Source: CAZWBR01 sp964632305 | GTDB taxonomy: Bacteria > Bacteroidota > Bacteroidia > Bacteroidales > Prolixibacteraceae | Direction of reading: 5' to 3' | Assembly: GCA_964632305.1 (NCBI GenBank) | Contig: CAZWBR010000004.1 | Span: forward strand, 67,219-131,218 | Length of the DNA: 64,000 nt | Shown: in pieces, positions 17,846-27,331 of the stretch | Layout: every line of letters begins with the position of its first letter | How positions within the stretch are numbered: the first letter of the stretch is position 1 | The notes under the pieces: model-generated | Told to the model about the DNA's origin: nothing | Databases searched by the model: none | The model's input: the letters and a program-made list of their open reading frames with translations, nothing else | Translations under genes and position numbers: made by a program

Positions 17846-19630
17846 TTAAACATTCAACCCGATTTTGCGCATCAGAATAGAAGCATTCAGGCTTTGACAG
17901 ACCCCCTTCTTAATCTTGTAATCGAAGAAAAGCTCATCCTGCTGATCTACTTGTACATCGAAATGATAATTAACAAAATTAGCCGGATATTTCTCAGATA
18001 ATCCGGCTAATCGCAGATCATGCGTCGAAATAATCGTAAATACTCGCTTCCGGATCAGTAAATCGATCAGAGCTTCAGATCCCTGGTGACGATCGTGTGA
18101 ATTGGTCCCCCGAAGGATTTCATCAAGCAAAATAAAGGGTTTAGCACTTGAATTAACAGTTTCAACAACCATTCCTAATCGCTTGATCTCTGCATAGAAA
18201 GAGGATGTGTTATCAACCAGCGAGTCGTTGATGCGCATTGAGGTCAGTACCGGGACATAGCTGACACTAAACTTATCAGCACAAACCGGTGCCCCGGCAT
18301 AGGCCAGGATCGTATTCACCCCTAAAGTTCGCAAAAAAGTACTCTTACCAGCCATATTCGATCCGGTCAACAGTAATAACGACTCCTCTGCTGAGATCTG
18401 TAAATTATTAACAACACGTTGTCTTACCGGAATTAATGGATGGCCAATTCCTATAGCAGTGAGTTCAAAATAGCGGTCAGTAACTTCCGGAAAAACCCAA
18501 TCCGGATAATTGATTTTTATTGTGGCCAGTGAATGCAGCGATTCAATCTCTCCCACTGTCTCTATCCATCTTCTTACTGAACCGGCATGACTCCGTTTCC
18601 AGTCCGCTAATCGGAAGGCGATCCTGAAATCCCAAAAAGTGATCAACCCCACAGTCATCAGAAAGAGAATATTCATCCGATAATCCATTTTTTCAACCAG
18701 ACCGGCAAACTGCTTCATCAAGCTTGAGGGTGGTTGGTTTCCGTTTTTAAGCTGTTGCTGAAGTTGAATCAGGTAGGGCGATTTAAAATCCCTGTTTTCA
18801 ATGCCTGAAAGTAATCGGGAATAGCTTTTTAATTCGTCGTCAGCCAGGCTAACCATCCGGTGCAATTGGTTAATATGTTTTCCTGCAAAGGAATAGATCA
18901 GAAAATGGATCATCAGCAAGACGATAAATAAACCGTTCAACAGTCCAAAGATCCAGAGAATTCCTGAAGCGAAGGTGATCCACGGAAGGATATTTATGGC
19001 CAATCGCAGCCAACGATATCCGGTCCATTGATCTTTTTCCAGGAACCAGGCGAACAGATGTTCGAGTGATGAGGATTTCGATGAATAGAGCATACCTTCA
19101 GCCCTGAAATTTTGCAGAAAATCGGGATCGTCTGCTAATTCGGCGATGGCCTTTTGGTGTGCGGTAATCTGATCAAACGGCTGAGGTGTTTTCAAACTTG
19201 CTGCCAATCGGGTTTTCCCCTCCCCTGTCGTAGCCCGGCAGATCATTTGGTAGAGCGATGAAATGCCGAAGATGTCCAAATCTGAAGTATATGGATGTTT
19301 TTGATCGATAAACTTTTCTCCGGAATCGAAAGCCGAATAATCACCATCCAGTGCTTTCAATTCCTGCTGGTTGATCAGCAACAAGATCTCAGTTCGTGCA
19401 ATCAACCGGTCATTCTGTACATCTTTCAGAATAAAATTTAACAGTAAGATCAAAGCGATTAACGCTCCGGCTAATCCTGCCATTACAGAGAATTCTGCCA
19501 ATAGAAAGAAGAAAAATGGTATGCCCAAAAAACTAACCAACCGGCTCCAGGCCAACCGGTTGCGTTTTGCCTGTAATGACTTCAACGTTTTGGAATATTC
19601 TTGCGTTCTATTTATATAAAATTCTTTCAT
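17846..19630 (-). CDS. Membrane-anchored MutS-like ATPase
   Basis: A 594-residue protein with the C-terminal MutS ATPase only. Walker A GSNMAGKST lies at 423-431 and Walker B LLDEILRGTN at 501-510, followed by the DRHQGSEAL and STHDLRL motifs. The mismatch-recognition domain I of canonical MutS is absent. Instead there are hydrophobic segments at about 33-68 and 212-248, suggesting insertion in the membrane, with a helical linker between. This architecture recurs in Bacteroidetes annotated simply as MutS. Its role is unknown and mismatch repair should not be assumed. It lies 62 bases upstream of aguB in the same direction. Confidence 0.8.
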   Translation of the reverse strand: MKEFYINRTQEYSKTLKSLQAKRNRLAWSRLVSFLGIPFFFFLLAEFSVMAGLAGALIALILLLNFILKDVQNDRLIARTEILLLINQQELKALDGDYSAFDSGEKFIDQKHPYTSDLDIFGISSLYQMICRATTGEGKTRLAASLKTPQPFDQITAHQKAIAELADDPDFLQNFRAEGMLYSSKSSSLEHLFAWFLEKDQWTGYRWLRLAINILPWITFASGILWIFGLLNGLFIVLLMIHFLIYSFAGKHINQLHRMVSLADDELKSYSRLLSGIENRDFKSPYLIQLQQQLKNGNQPPSSLMKQFAGLVEKMDYRMNILFLMTVGLITFWDFRIAFRLADWKRSHAGSVRRWIETVGEIESLHSLATIKINYPDWVFPEVTDRYFELTAIGIGHPLIPVRQRVVNNLQISAEESLLLLTGSNMAGKSTFLRTLGVNTILAYAGAPVCADKFSVSYVPVLTSMRINDSLVDNTSSFYAEIKRLGMVVETVNSSAKPFILLDEILRGTNSHDRHQGSEALIDLLIRKRVFTIISTHDLRLAGLSEKYPANFVNYHFDVQVDQQDELFFDYKIKKGVCQSLNASILMRKIGLNV

Positions 19631-19936
19631 TTATTTTCAGGTGCTTAAAGCTATAATTTACACAAAAAACAAGTGATTACGCTAAGTTTAAATAATCGGA
19701 ACTTAATTGCAATTCAACCCTACAGAATATTTTTCTTTTTCTCAATAACTCCCGATAGACGACTCAGTCCCGTATCTTAATTCCTGATAATTATTGTCAA
19801 TAATAATAAACAGCATTTGGAAATGCCCTAAGAGTTAAAGACCAAAATTCAAATAATCCATAATTATTCACTCTTACATCATCCAAATCAACTAAATTTT
19901 TCTGAAATTGTAACACATTCCCGAAATTATTGAAAT
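19631..19936. other. Divergent intergenic spacer
   Basis: AT-rich spacer of about 300 bases between the divergent MutS-like and SRAP genes. It presumably carries both promoters. No repeat, hairpin or exact TAnnTTTG box stands out. Confidence 0.5.
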
Positions 19937-20755
19937 ATGTGTGGAAGATTTGTTCAGATCATTGATATCGAACTGTTTGTTAGACGTTTTGGAGTAAAAA
20001 ATCCAACAGAAATCAATATTGAATCTAATTTCAATGTCGCAGCCGGGGACCTGGCCTACGTGATCACCAATGACAAACCGGATCAATTACAAGCTTTTGT
20101 CTTTGGCATGACACCATCGTGGGCAAAGAAGCCGATGTACCTGATCAACGCTCGTTCGGAAGGCGACTGCAATCCGGAAAACGATACTCATTACTCGGGT
20201 TTAATGGGAATCATTGACAAACCCTCCTTTAGAAAACCTATCCGTTCACAACGATGTCTGATCATTGCCAATGCGTTTTACGAAGGTCCGGCCGATAAAA
20301 AACTAAATAAACCTTACCTGATAAAAAAAACGGATGAAGACGTTTTTTGTTTTGCCGGGATCTGGGATTCCTGGACCAATCGTGAGACAGGTCAAATCAC
20401 GCACTCATTTTCGATTATCACCACTGTTGCCAATGAAACCACACTATCTGTCGGCCATCCCCGATCACCTGTAATATTGGATAAAAAGGTTGAAAAACGA
20501 TGGCTTAATCCGGATTTACCAATCGAACAGGTGGTTGAATTATTGAAGCCCTTTCCGGGCAAATTTCTGAAAGCTGAAGCGGTATCGGTTCAGGTTAAAG
20601 ATCCCAAAAATAAATCCCGGGATCTGATGATTCCGATTGACATCGATGAACCAACTGAATATGAAGTTAAAATAAAGAAAGATCTTAGGTTGGAGGGCAT
20701 GGGAAGTGGCAAAAGGGAAAAAGATCCCCCACCCTGGCAAGGAAACTTATTCTGA
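19937..20755 (+). CDS. SOS-response-associated peptidase (SRAP/HMCES)
   Basis: A 272-residue YedK/HMCES-type protein that forms a thiazolidine crosslink to abasic sites in single-stranded DNA. The start is fixed by the catalytic cysteine at position 2 (MCGRF). The other active-site residues are N71 in NARSE, E116 in AFYEG and H174 in VGHPRSPVIL. The tail after 225 is basic and slightly longer than in YedK. It stands alone between divergent and convergent neighbours. Confidence 0.93.
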   Translation: MCGRFVQIIDIELFVRRFGVKNPTEINIESNFNVAAGDLAYVITNDKPDQLQAFVFGMTPSWAKKPMYLINARSEGDCNPENDTHYSGLMGIIDKPSFRKPIRSQRCLIIANAFYEGPADKKLNKPYLIKKTDEDVFCFAGIWDSWTNRETGQITHSFSIITTVANETTLSVGHPRSPVILDKKVEKRWLNPDLPIEQVVELLKPFPGKFLKAEAVSVQVKDPKNKSRDLMIPIDIDEPTEYEVKIKKDLRLEGMGSGKREKDPPPWQGNLF

Positions 20756-20837
20756 CCAGCAAGGAAATCTGCAAAAATAAGGACTGCCAGATTTACAAAA
20801 CCTGACAGTCCAAATTACCAATTATTTATCCTTCCCG

Positions 20838-21347
20838 TTAATTTACATACTCATTCAGCCATCTGCTCAGTTTCTTACGGGTAAAAAAGATCCTGCTTTT
20901 GACAGTGCCAAGCGGAAGGTCCATTTTATCGGCTATTTCCTTGTATTTATATCCATTCAGAAATAGTTGAAACGGTTCGCGAAATTCTTCGTCCAGCATT
21001 TCTATTTTACGATAGATTTCTTTTTCTGAATAGATGGAGTCAACAGCCGGATAATAATCATCTTTCGAGAATGAAATCTGAAGCTTATTGGAGTTGCTCT
21101 CCTCCAAAGTGGTTTTTGCTTTTACATTCCGACGGTATTCATTGATAAAAGTATTCTTCATTATAGTATAAACCCATGCCATCAGATTCGTATCAGCCGA
21201 AAACTTGCTTTGATAGGTCAACGCCTTTAAAAAGGTTTCCTGAACAAGATCATGAGCCCGATCGGTATCACTGGTCAGACTAAGCGCAAAATAGTATAGT
21301 TTACTCTCGAGGCTGGTCAACGAAGTTTGAAATTGTACCTGTGTCAT
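20838..21347 (-). CDS. ECF-type RNA polymerase sigma factor
   Basis: A 169-residue sigma-70 family protein with region 2 (DRAHDLVQETFLKALTYQ to AWVYTIMKNTFINEYRR) and region 4 (FQLFLNGYKYKEIADKMDLPLGTVKSRI), and no region 1 or 3. No anti-sigma gene lies next to it. Regulon is unknown. It is divergent from the MATE exporter, which could be a target, but that is only positional. Confidence 0.9.
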   Translation of the reverse strand: MTQVQFQTSLTSLESKLYYFALSLTSDTDRAHDLVQETFLKALTYQSKFSADTNLMAWVYTIMKNTFINEYRRNVKAKTTLEESNSNKLQISFSKDDYYPAVDSIYSEKEIYRKIEMLDEEFREPFQLFLNGYKYKEIADKMDLPLGTVKSRIFFTRKKLSRWLNEYVN

Positions 21348-21749
21348 ATTCTTTAAATTTAATTATTACTGATTAAATATACCATATGAATTATCAAACA
21401 GTACATCAAAGCTATCAAAAAGCCATTTCAATTCCAAATGCCTGACCTTTGGAACGGCATTTTATTCCAAATCATTCTAAATAACAAATGCTTTAATTCA
21501 ATGAATTTTAGTCTGGTACCGAATGAAAATTACATTCATTATAAATTATTCATAAAGCAAAATAATTTGTACAATATAGAGTTATGGGTTATCAAACAAT
21601 CATTATTGGTTATCAAATGTAATATTTTCAAGTTGCAGATAAATTAGGACGATGGCCATATCCTTTTTTTTATGTAGAACAAAGTCGAACTTTTTTACAT
21701 TATTGAATTGTTATTTTGAATAAGGATAGAGGACTAATTATCTTCAGAA
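21348..21749. other. Divergent AT-rich spacer
   Basis: About 400 bases of strongly AT-rich DNA between the sigma-factor and MATE genes. A 69-codon open frame at 21438-21647 has low-complexity composition and no family resemblance, and I do not regard it as a gene. No repeats or hairpins seen. Confidence 0.5.
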
Positions 21750-23198
21750 ATGGTCTTTAATTATCTGACAAAAAATATGATCGCAGAATTCGATAAAAAA
21801 CAAGGGATTGATTTCCAACAATTATGGAGCGACTTAAAGGAGTCGGTTACAGGTAGCGAACGCGATTTCACCGCTACAAGTCTGGGGAAAGCCATCTTTT
21901 TGCTTTCGGTCCCTATGGTTCTGGAAATGATCATGGAATCGATTTTTGCAGTGGCTGATATCTATTTTGTTTCACAAATCAGTTCAGAAGCAATTGCTGT
22001 AGTCGGTATTACAGAATCGGCAATGACAATTGTTTATGCCATCGGAATGGGATTAAGTGTGGCAACCACTGCCTTAATTTCAAGAAGAATCGGCGAAAAA
22101 CACAGGGAGAAAGCTGAGATAATTGCTTTTCAGGCCATAATTGCCGGAACAATTATCTCTTTGTTGTTGGCCATCCCCGGGGTTCTATTTGCAGAAGACT
22201 TCCTTCGGTTAATGGGGGCTTCGGATCAGATGGCAACGGAAGGGGCCGTTTATCCTGCCATCATGTTTGGGGGAAACATTGTCGTAACCTTTTTATTCAT
22301 CATTAATGCCATATTTCGAAGCTCAGGTGATGCTGCCATTTCAATGCGTGTCCTTTGGATCGGAAACCTGATCAACATGGTAATGGATCCATTACTGATA
22401 TTTGGCATCGGACCTTTCCCCGAAATGGGTTTAAAAGGTGCCGCAATTGCCACCAACATCGGGCGTGGCATTGCTGTTGCTTATCAGTTTTATATCCTGT
22501 TCGGGCAAAAGCACCGAATCGGACTTTCTGCGAAGAGCATCGTCTTTAGCCCCCAAAAAATGATTCAGCTTCTGCGGCTTTCAATAGGCGGAATATTTCA
22601 AAATATGGTGGCCACCTCAAGTTGGCTGGTTCTCGTCCGGTTTATTGCCATGTATGGCGCCGATGCGGTAGCCGGTTATACGATCGCTATTCGGATTGTC
22701 GTATTTTCACTCCTGCCCTCCTGGGGATTAAGTAATGCTGCCTCTACTCTTGTTGGTCAACATTTGGGGGCCAGACATCCGCAAAAGGCCGAAAGAGCAG
22801 TATGGATAACCGGATATATCAACATGGGATTGCTGGGCCTTATCGGCCTTGTTTTAATCCTGTACCCCCAAAGCTTTATACACTTATTTATCACGGAAGA
22901 AACTGTGGTCAATTATGGGATTGATTGTCTGAGAATAATCAGTTACGGGTTTGTTTCCTATGGATTGGGCATGGTACTGATCCAGGGATTTAACGGGAGC
23001 GGCGATACCACCACTCCAATGTATATTTATATGTTCTGCTATTGGTTATTGGAAATACCTTTAGCCTGGTTTCTTTCAACAGGAACGAACTTGGGGCTTT
23101 CAGGCGTTTTCATTTCCATTTTTATTGCCGAAACAACATTAACGGTTGTGGCATTGGCTCTCTTTTTAAGGGGTCGATGGAAAAAAATCAGGATATGA
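21750..23198 (+). CDS. MATE-family multidrug/cation efflux transporter
   Basis: A 482-residue protein with twelve predicted membrane helices in two homologous halves, beginning with the LGKAIFLLSVPMVLEMIMESIF helix (about 49-70). It also has the EAIAVVGITESAMTI and second-half GADAVAGYTIAIRIV segments that are characteristic of MATE exporters, which are driven by Na+ or H+. The start could be 21750 or the in-frame ATG at 21777. The stop codon is inside the stem of a strong terminator. Substrate unknown. Confidence 0.9.
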   Translation: MVFNYLTKNMIAEFDKKQGIDFQQLWSDLKESVTGSERDFTATSLGKAIFLLSVPMVLEMIMESIFAVADIYFVSQISSEAIAVVGITESAMTIVYAIGMGLSVATTALISRRIGEKHREKAEIIAFQAIIAGTIISLLLAIPGVLFAEDFLRLMGASDQMATEGAVYPAIMFGGNIVVTFLFIINAIFRSSGDAAISMRVLWIGNLINMVMDPLLIFGIGPFPEMGLKGAAIATNIGRGIAVAYQFYILFGQKHRIGLSAKSIVFSPQKMIQLLRLSIGGIFQNMVATSSWLVLVRFIAMYGADAVAGYTIAIRIVVFSLLPSWGLSNAASTLVGQHLGARHPQKAERAVWITGYINMGLLGLIGLVLILYPQSFIHLFITEETVVNYGIDCLRIISYGFVSYGLGMVLIQGFNGSGDTTTPMYIYMFCYWLLEIPLAWFLSTGTNLGLSGVFISIFIAETTLTVVALALFLRGRWKKIRI

Positions 23199-23231
23199 AA
23201 AAGCCCGGACAAACCGGGCTTTTTCATATCC
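23191..23231. terminator. Shared bidirectional terminator
   Basis: The perfect 18-bp arms 23191-23208 and 23214-23231 around a 5-base loop contain AAAAAGCCCGG/CCGGGCTTTTT. It overlaps the MATE stop codon and also lies 10 bases beyond the stop of the convergent dehydrogenase, serving both. Confidence 0.92.
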
Positions 23232-23241
23232 TGTAAATTTA

Positions 23242-24438
23242 TTATTCCAATTCAAGATCGACATCCTGAAGTTCCCACCAGGGCAAACCATGCAGGTTGA
23301 GCTCTTTCATAAACGGATCAGGGTCAAATTCTTCAACATTAAACACCCCGGGTTTTTTCCATTTCCCCTGAAGGTACATCATAGTCCCGATCATGGCCGG
23401 AACACCTGTCGTATAGCTAACGGCCTGAGCCCCGGTCTCCGCGTAAGCGGCCTCGTGACTGCAGTTATTGTAGACGTAATAAGTTTTCTCTTGCCCGTCT
23501 TTCAATCCCTTGATGCGGCAACCAATTGAGGTCTCTCCTTTGTAATTCTCGCCCAGTGTTTCAGGCGCCGGAAGTACTGCCTTCAGGAACTGGATCGGTA
23601 CGATTTCCTTTCCTTCATACATGATTGGTTGGATACTGGCCATCCCGATATTCTGAATTACACGCAGGTGCGTCAGGTATTCCTGGCCAAAAGTCATCCA
23701 GAATCGGGCCCGTTTCAGGGATGGAAAGTTCTTGACCAGTGATTCCAACTCCTCATGATAAATCAGGTACGATTCTTTCTCGCCAATCCTTGGATAGGTC
23801 AGCGGATAATGAATTTCATGCGGCTCGGTATAGACCCATTGGCCATTTTCCCAGTATTTACCCTTCTGTGTGACCTCACGAATATTGATCTCCGGGTTGA
23901 AATTGGTTGCAAAAGCTTTCCCATGATCTCCGGCATTACAATCGACAATATCAAGATAGTGAATTTCATCAAACACGTGTTTTGCAGCATAGGCTGTATA
24001 AACGCTGGTTACCCCGGGATCGAAGCCACACCCCAGGATGGCGGTGAGACCGGCGGCTTTAAATTTATCCTGATAAGCCCATTGCCATTTATACTCAAAT
24101 TTCGCCTCATCTTTCGGCTCATAGTTTGCCGTATCAAGATAGGCTACCCCCGTTTCGAGGCAGGCATCCATGATCGTAAGATCCTGATATGGAAGGGCAA
24201 CGTTTACTACAATGTCAGGTTGAAACGATCGGATCAGTTCAACCAGTTGCGGAACATTGTCTGCATCGACCTGTGCTGTTTTTACACGATCCCCGCCAAT
24301 ATGGGCGGCTATGGCATCACATTTCGATTTGGTTCGGCTGGCCAGCATGATTTCTGAAAAAACATCCGGAAGACCGGCCATTTTATGTGCGACCACAGTC
24401 CCTACGCCACCGGCGCCAATGATCAAAACTTTTCCCAT
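23242..24438 (-). CDS. Carboxynorspermidine/saccharopine dehydrogenase-family protein
   Basis: A 398-residue NAD(P)-dependent reductase with an N-terminal Rossmann motif GAGGVG (8-13). The overall sequence is of the carboxynorspermidine synthase type, including the GFDPGVTSVYTAYAAKH and DCNAGDHG segments. In many Bacteroidetes and Vibrio this enzyme makes carboxyspermidine from putrescine and aspartate semialdehyde, the alternative spermidine route. The decarboxylase partner NspC is not in the window. It follows atpC in the same direction after 88 bases. Confidence 0.85.
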   Translation of the reverse strand: MGKVLIIGAGGVGTVVAHKMAGLPDVFSEIMLASRTKSKCDAIAAHIGGDRVKTAQVDADNVPQLVELIRSFQPDIVVNVALPYQDLTIMDACLETGVAYLDTANYEPKDEAKFEYKWQWAYQDKFKAAGLTAILGCGFDPGVTSVYTAYAAKHVFDEIHYLDIVDCNAGDHGKAFATNFNPEINIREVTQKGKYWENGQWVYTEPHEIHYPLTYPRIGEKESYLIYHEELESLVKNFPSLKRARFWMTFGQEYLTHLRVIQNIGMASIQPIMYEGKEIVPIQFLKAVLPAPETLGENYKGETSIGCRIKGLKDGQEKTYYVYNNCSHEAAYAETGAQAVSYTTGVPAMIGTMMYLQGKWKKPGVFNVEEFDPDPFMKELNLHGLPWWELQDVDLELE

Positions 24439-24526
24439 TTCAAATCTTTCTTAATAAGGGTTAAACATTAATAATGCACTGCAAAATAACCATATTTTTC
24501 GGTTAAAACCCTGTTATTGTCAAAAA

Positions 24527-24784
24527 TTAGTCAAAGGATTTTTCGGTCAACTCCACCAGGATTCTTATCTCGTTGTTGACAACCTCGACTACTCCGCTGT
24601 CAATTTCAAAATAGATGATATACCCTGTCAGTTCCTTAATCATTATTCTCCCCTTAATCAATGGGGTAATGATCGGAGCATGGTTATTCAGGATATCAAA
24701 GTAACCAAACTCTCCGGGCAAACCAACAACTGATGTTTCTCCGGCGTAAAGAATTTTTTCAGGAGTAACGATTTCTGCAAACAT
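24527..24784 (-). CDS. atpC: F-type ATP synthase epsilon subunit
   Basis: An 85-residue epsilon subunit consisting of the N-terminal beta-sandwich only (VTPEKILYAGE, GEFGYFDILNNHAPIITPL). The C-terminal inhibitory helices are missing, as is common in Bacteroidetes, so epsilon-type inhibition of ATP hydrolysis is not expected. It is the last gene of the atp operon, 33 bases after atpD. Confidence 0.93.
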   Translation of the reverse strand: MFAEIVTPEKILYAGETSVVGLPGEFGYFDILNNHAPIITPLIKGRIMIKELTGYIIYFEIDSGVVEVVNNEIRILVELTEKSFD

Positions 24785-24817
24785 GATATTAACTTTTCAG
24801 GTTGACCAAACTAATCT

Positions 24818-26326
24818 TTATCGGGATTCGGCCAACAGACGCTCCCCTTTTTCGATAGCCTCTTCGATATTCCCAACCATACTAAAAGCTGTTTCCGGGT
24901 ATTGATCGACATCTCCGTTCATGATTGCATTAAAGCCCTTTATCGTATCTTCGATCGAAACCCAGACCCCTTTCATGCCTGTAAAGGCCTCGGCAACATG
25001 GAACGGTTGAGAAAGGAATCGCTGAACACGACGGGCCCGATGAACCACTAACTTATCCGCTTCGGAAAGCTCATCCATCCCCAATATCGCAATGATATCC
25101 TGTAATTCCTTGTAATGCTGCAATAATTCTTTTACTCGCTGAGCCGTCTCATAATGCTCGTTTCCCACAATGATCGGGGAAAGAATCCTCGATGTTGATT
25201 CAAGCGGGTCAACGGCAGGATAGATGCCCATTTCAGAAACTTTCCGGCTTAATACCGTGGTGGCATCAAGGTGGGCAAAAGTTGTGGCCGGTGCCGGGTC
25301 GGTCAGGTCATCAGCCGGAACATAAACGGCCTGTACAGAGGTGATCGAACCATATTTGGTCGAAGTAATACGTTCCTGGAGTAACCCCATCTCGGTCGCC
25401 AGAGTGGGTTGATATCCTACAGCCGAAGGCATCCTACCCAATAGAGCGGATACTTCTGACCCCGCCTGGGTAAACCGGAAGATATTGTCAACAAAGAATA
25501 GAATATCATTCCCTTTCCCCTTTTTATCACCATCGCGGAAATATTCAGCAATGGTCAGCCCCGATAAGGCAACTCTTGCTCTGGCGCCCGGGGGCTCATT
25601 CATCTGACCAAAAACCAGGGTAGCCTTCGATTGAGCCAATTCTTCCCGGTCGACCAGGCTTAGATCCCAGCCTCCTTTTTCCATCTTTTTCTGGAAGGCT
25701 TCCCCATATTTGATCACCCCTGATTCGATCATCTCTCTCAACAGGTCATTCCCTTCACGGGTACGCTCACCTACCCCTGCAAAAACAGATTGACCGTCAT
25801 ATTTTTTGGCAACATTATTGATGAGCTCCATAATCAGGACCGTCTTTCCTACTCCGGCACCACCAAACAATCCAATCTTTCCTCCTTTGGAATAAGGCTC
25901 AAGCAGGTCAATCACCTTAATCCCCGTAAATAGGACCTCTTTCTCCGTAGAGAGATCCTCGAAATGAGGAGGATTATTATGAATCTCGTAAACATTATCT
26001 TTAACAATTGGTCCGATCCCATCGATGGCTTCACCAATGACATTCAATAATCGTCCCTTTATCTCGTTCCCAATCGGCATCGAGATGGCCTTTCCGGTTG
26101 ATACAACTTCCATCCCCCGGGATAATCCATCGGTGGAATCCATGGCAACCGTCCTTACCGTATTTTCACCGATATGTTGTTGGCATTCCAGTATCAATAC
26201 CTGATTATTCTCCCTTCGAACTTCGAGTGCTTCATAAATATCGGGCAATTCATTCCCTTCCCGCTCAAAACTAACATCAACAACAGGTCCAATCACCTGA
26301 ATTATTTTGCCAATCGTCTGAGACAT
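24818..26326 (-). CDS. atpD: F-type ATP synthase beta subunit
   Basis: A 502-residue catalytic subunit with P-loop GGAGVGKT at 155-162, the GERTREGNDL motif with its catalytic glutamate, and the C-terminal DELSE segment of F1 beta. It carries out ATP synthesis or hydrolysis at the alpha-beta interface. The gene lies between atpG and atpC, the classical order. Confidence 0.98.
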   Translation of the reverse strand: MSQTIGKIIQVIGPVVDVSFEREGNELPDIYEALEVRRENNQVLILECQQHIGENTVRTVAMDSTDGLSRGMEVVSTGKAISMPIGNEIKGRLLNVIGEAIDGIGPIVKDNVYEIHNNPPHFEDLSTEKEVLFTGIKVIDLLEPYSKGGKIGLFGGAGVGKTVLIMELINNVAKKYDGQSVFAGVGERTREGNDLLREMIESGVIKYGEAFQKKMEKGGWDLSLVDREELAQSKATLVFGQMNEPPGARARVALSGLTIAEYFRDGDKKGKGNDILFFVDNIFRFTQAGSEVSALLGRMPSAVGYQPTLATEMGLLQERITSTKYGSITSVQAVYVPADDLTDPAPATTFAHLDATTVLSRKVSEMGIYPAVDPLESTSRILSPIIVGNEHYETAQRVKELLQHYKELQDIIAILGMDELSEADKLVVHRARRVQRFLSQPFHVAEAFTGMKGVWVSIEDTIKGFNAIMNGDVDQYPETAFSMVGNIEEAIEKGERLLAESR

Positions 26327-26400
26327 ATTCTATTTTTTTGAAATTAATCATATTAACATAGGGGATTCCTCATAAAGGACAAATCCCGGTTTATTGTCTT

Positions 26401-27294
26401 TTAACCCTTCAAGGCGTTTGCACCACTAACAATCTCCAATATTTCATTGGTAATCGATGTTTGCCGTGCTTTATTGTACTCTAAATTCAGATCCCGGAGC
26501 AACTCCGCCGCATTATCGGTCGCTTTATGCATTGCAGTCATTCGGGCGCCATGTTCAGAGGCTACCGAGTCAAGAAGTATTCTGAAAAAGTGAATCTTTA
26601 GCGATTTAGGAATAACTGAATCAACAACGCTTTGCACCGAGGGTTCGAAAATATAATCATACCTGATTTTCTTCCCATTGGCCGGGTTCTGTTCCTGATT
26701 GTTTATTATTACCGGCAGAAATTGTTCAACCGTTAATTGCTGCACGGCGGCATTCTTAAACTGATTGTAAATAATCTCAACCTTGTCGTATTTCCCGCTG
26801 GAATAAAGATCCATAATCGATTGGGCCACATCACTAGCTTGTTTAAAATTAAGATGGTCATAGAGGTGCGAATAATTCTGAACAGCTTTAAGGTTTTTTG
26901 CATTTAATCCGTCATCAGCCTTTTTACCGATTACGATGATGTCAATCGCGCTCATTTTTTGGTAATATAAATACTTGCCATGAACCAGTTCAATCGTCTT
27001 TTTAAGAACATTCGAATTGAAACTTCCGCAAAGGCCCCTGTTCGAGGCTACCGCAACAAGCAACACTTTTTTTACCTTTTTATGTGCCGAATATTTATTG
27101 TTTACACTTCCCTCACTATTACTGATTGTATGAACTAAAATATCGTTCAGTTTCTCAGCATAGGGACGCATCTGAATAATGGCATCCTGAGCCTTACGTA
27201 ATTTAGCCGCCGATACCATCTTCATCGCGCTGGTAATTTGTTGCATCGATTTAATGGAACTGATATGCTGCCGTATTTCTTTTAAATTGGCCAT
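26401..27294 (-). CDS. atpG: F-type ATP synthase gamma subunit
   Basis: A 297-residue central-stalk subunit. The N-terminal helix MANLKEIRQHISSIKSMQQI and the C-terminal helix with SEHGARMTAMHKATDNA are diagnostic. It couples c-ring rotation to the catalytic sites. It lies 37 bases after atpA. Confidence 0.97.
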   Translation of the reverse strand: MANLKEIRQHISSIKSMQQITSAMKMVSAAKLRKAQDAIIQMRPYAEKLNDILVHTISNSEGSVNNKYSAHKKVKKVLLVAVASNRGLCGSFNSNVLKKTIELVHGKYLYYQKMSAIDIIVIGKKADDGLNAKNLKAVQNYSHLYDHLNFKQASDVAQSIMDLYSSGKYDKVEIIYNQFKNAAVQQLTVEQFLPVIINNQEQNPANGKKIRYDYIFEPSVQSVVDSVIPKSLKIHFFRILLDSVASEHGARMTAMHKATDNAAELLRDLNLEYNKARQTSITNEILEIVSGANALKG

Positions 27295-27331
27295 CTTTTA
27301 CTTTACTCCATATCCTTGATAATCTGACACC

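Noticed and set aside
17846..19630. Canonical mismatch repair MutS
   Set aside because: It lacks the N-terminal mismatch-recognition domain and has membrane segments.
21438..21647. 69-codon ORF in the sigma factor/MATE spacer
   Set aside because: AT-driven, low-complexity composition, no family similarity and no promoter.
23755..24357. 200-codon plus-strand frame over the dehydrogenase gene
   Set aside because: It is antisense to a clear Rossmann-fold enzyme and shows no recognisable family.
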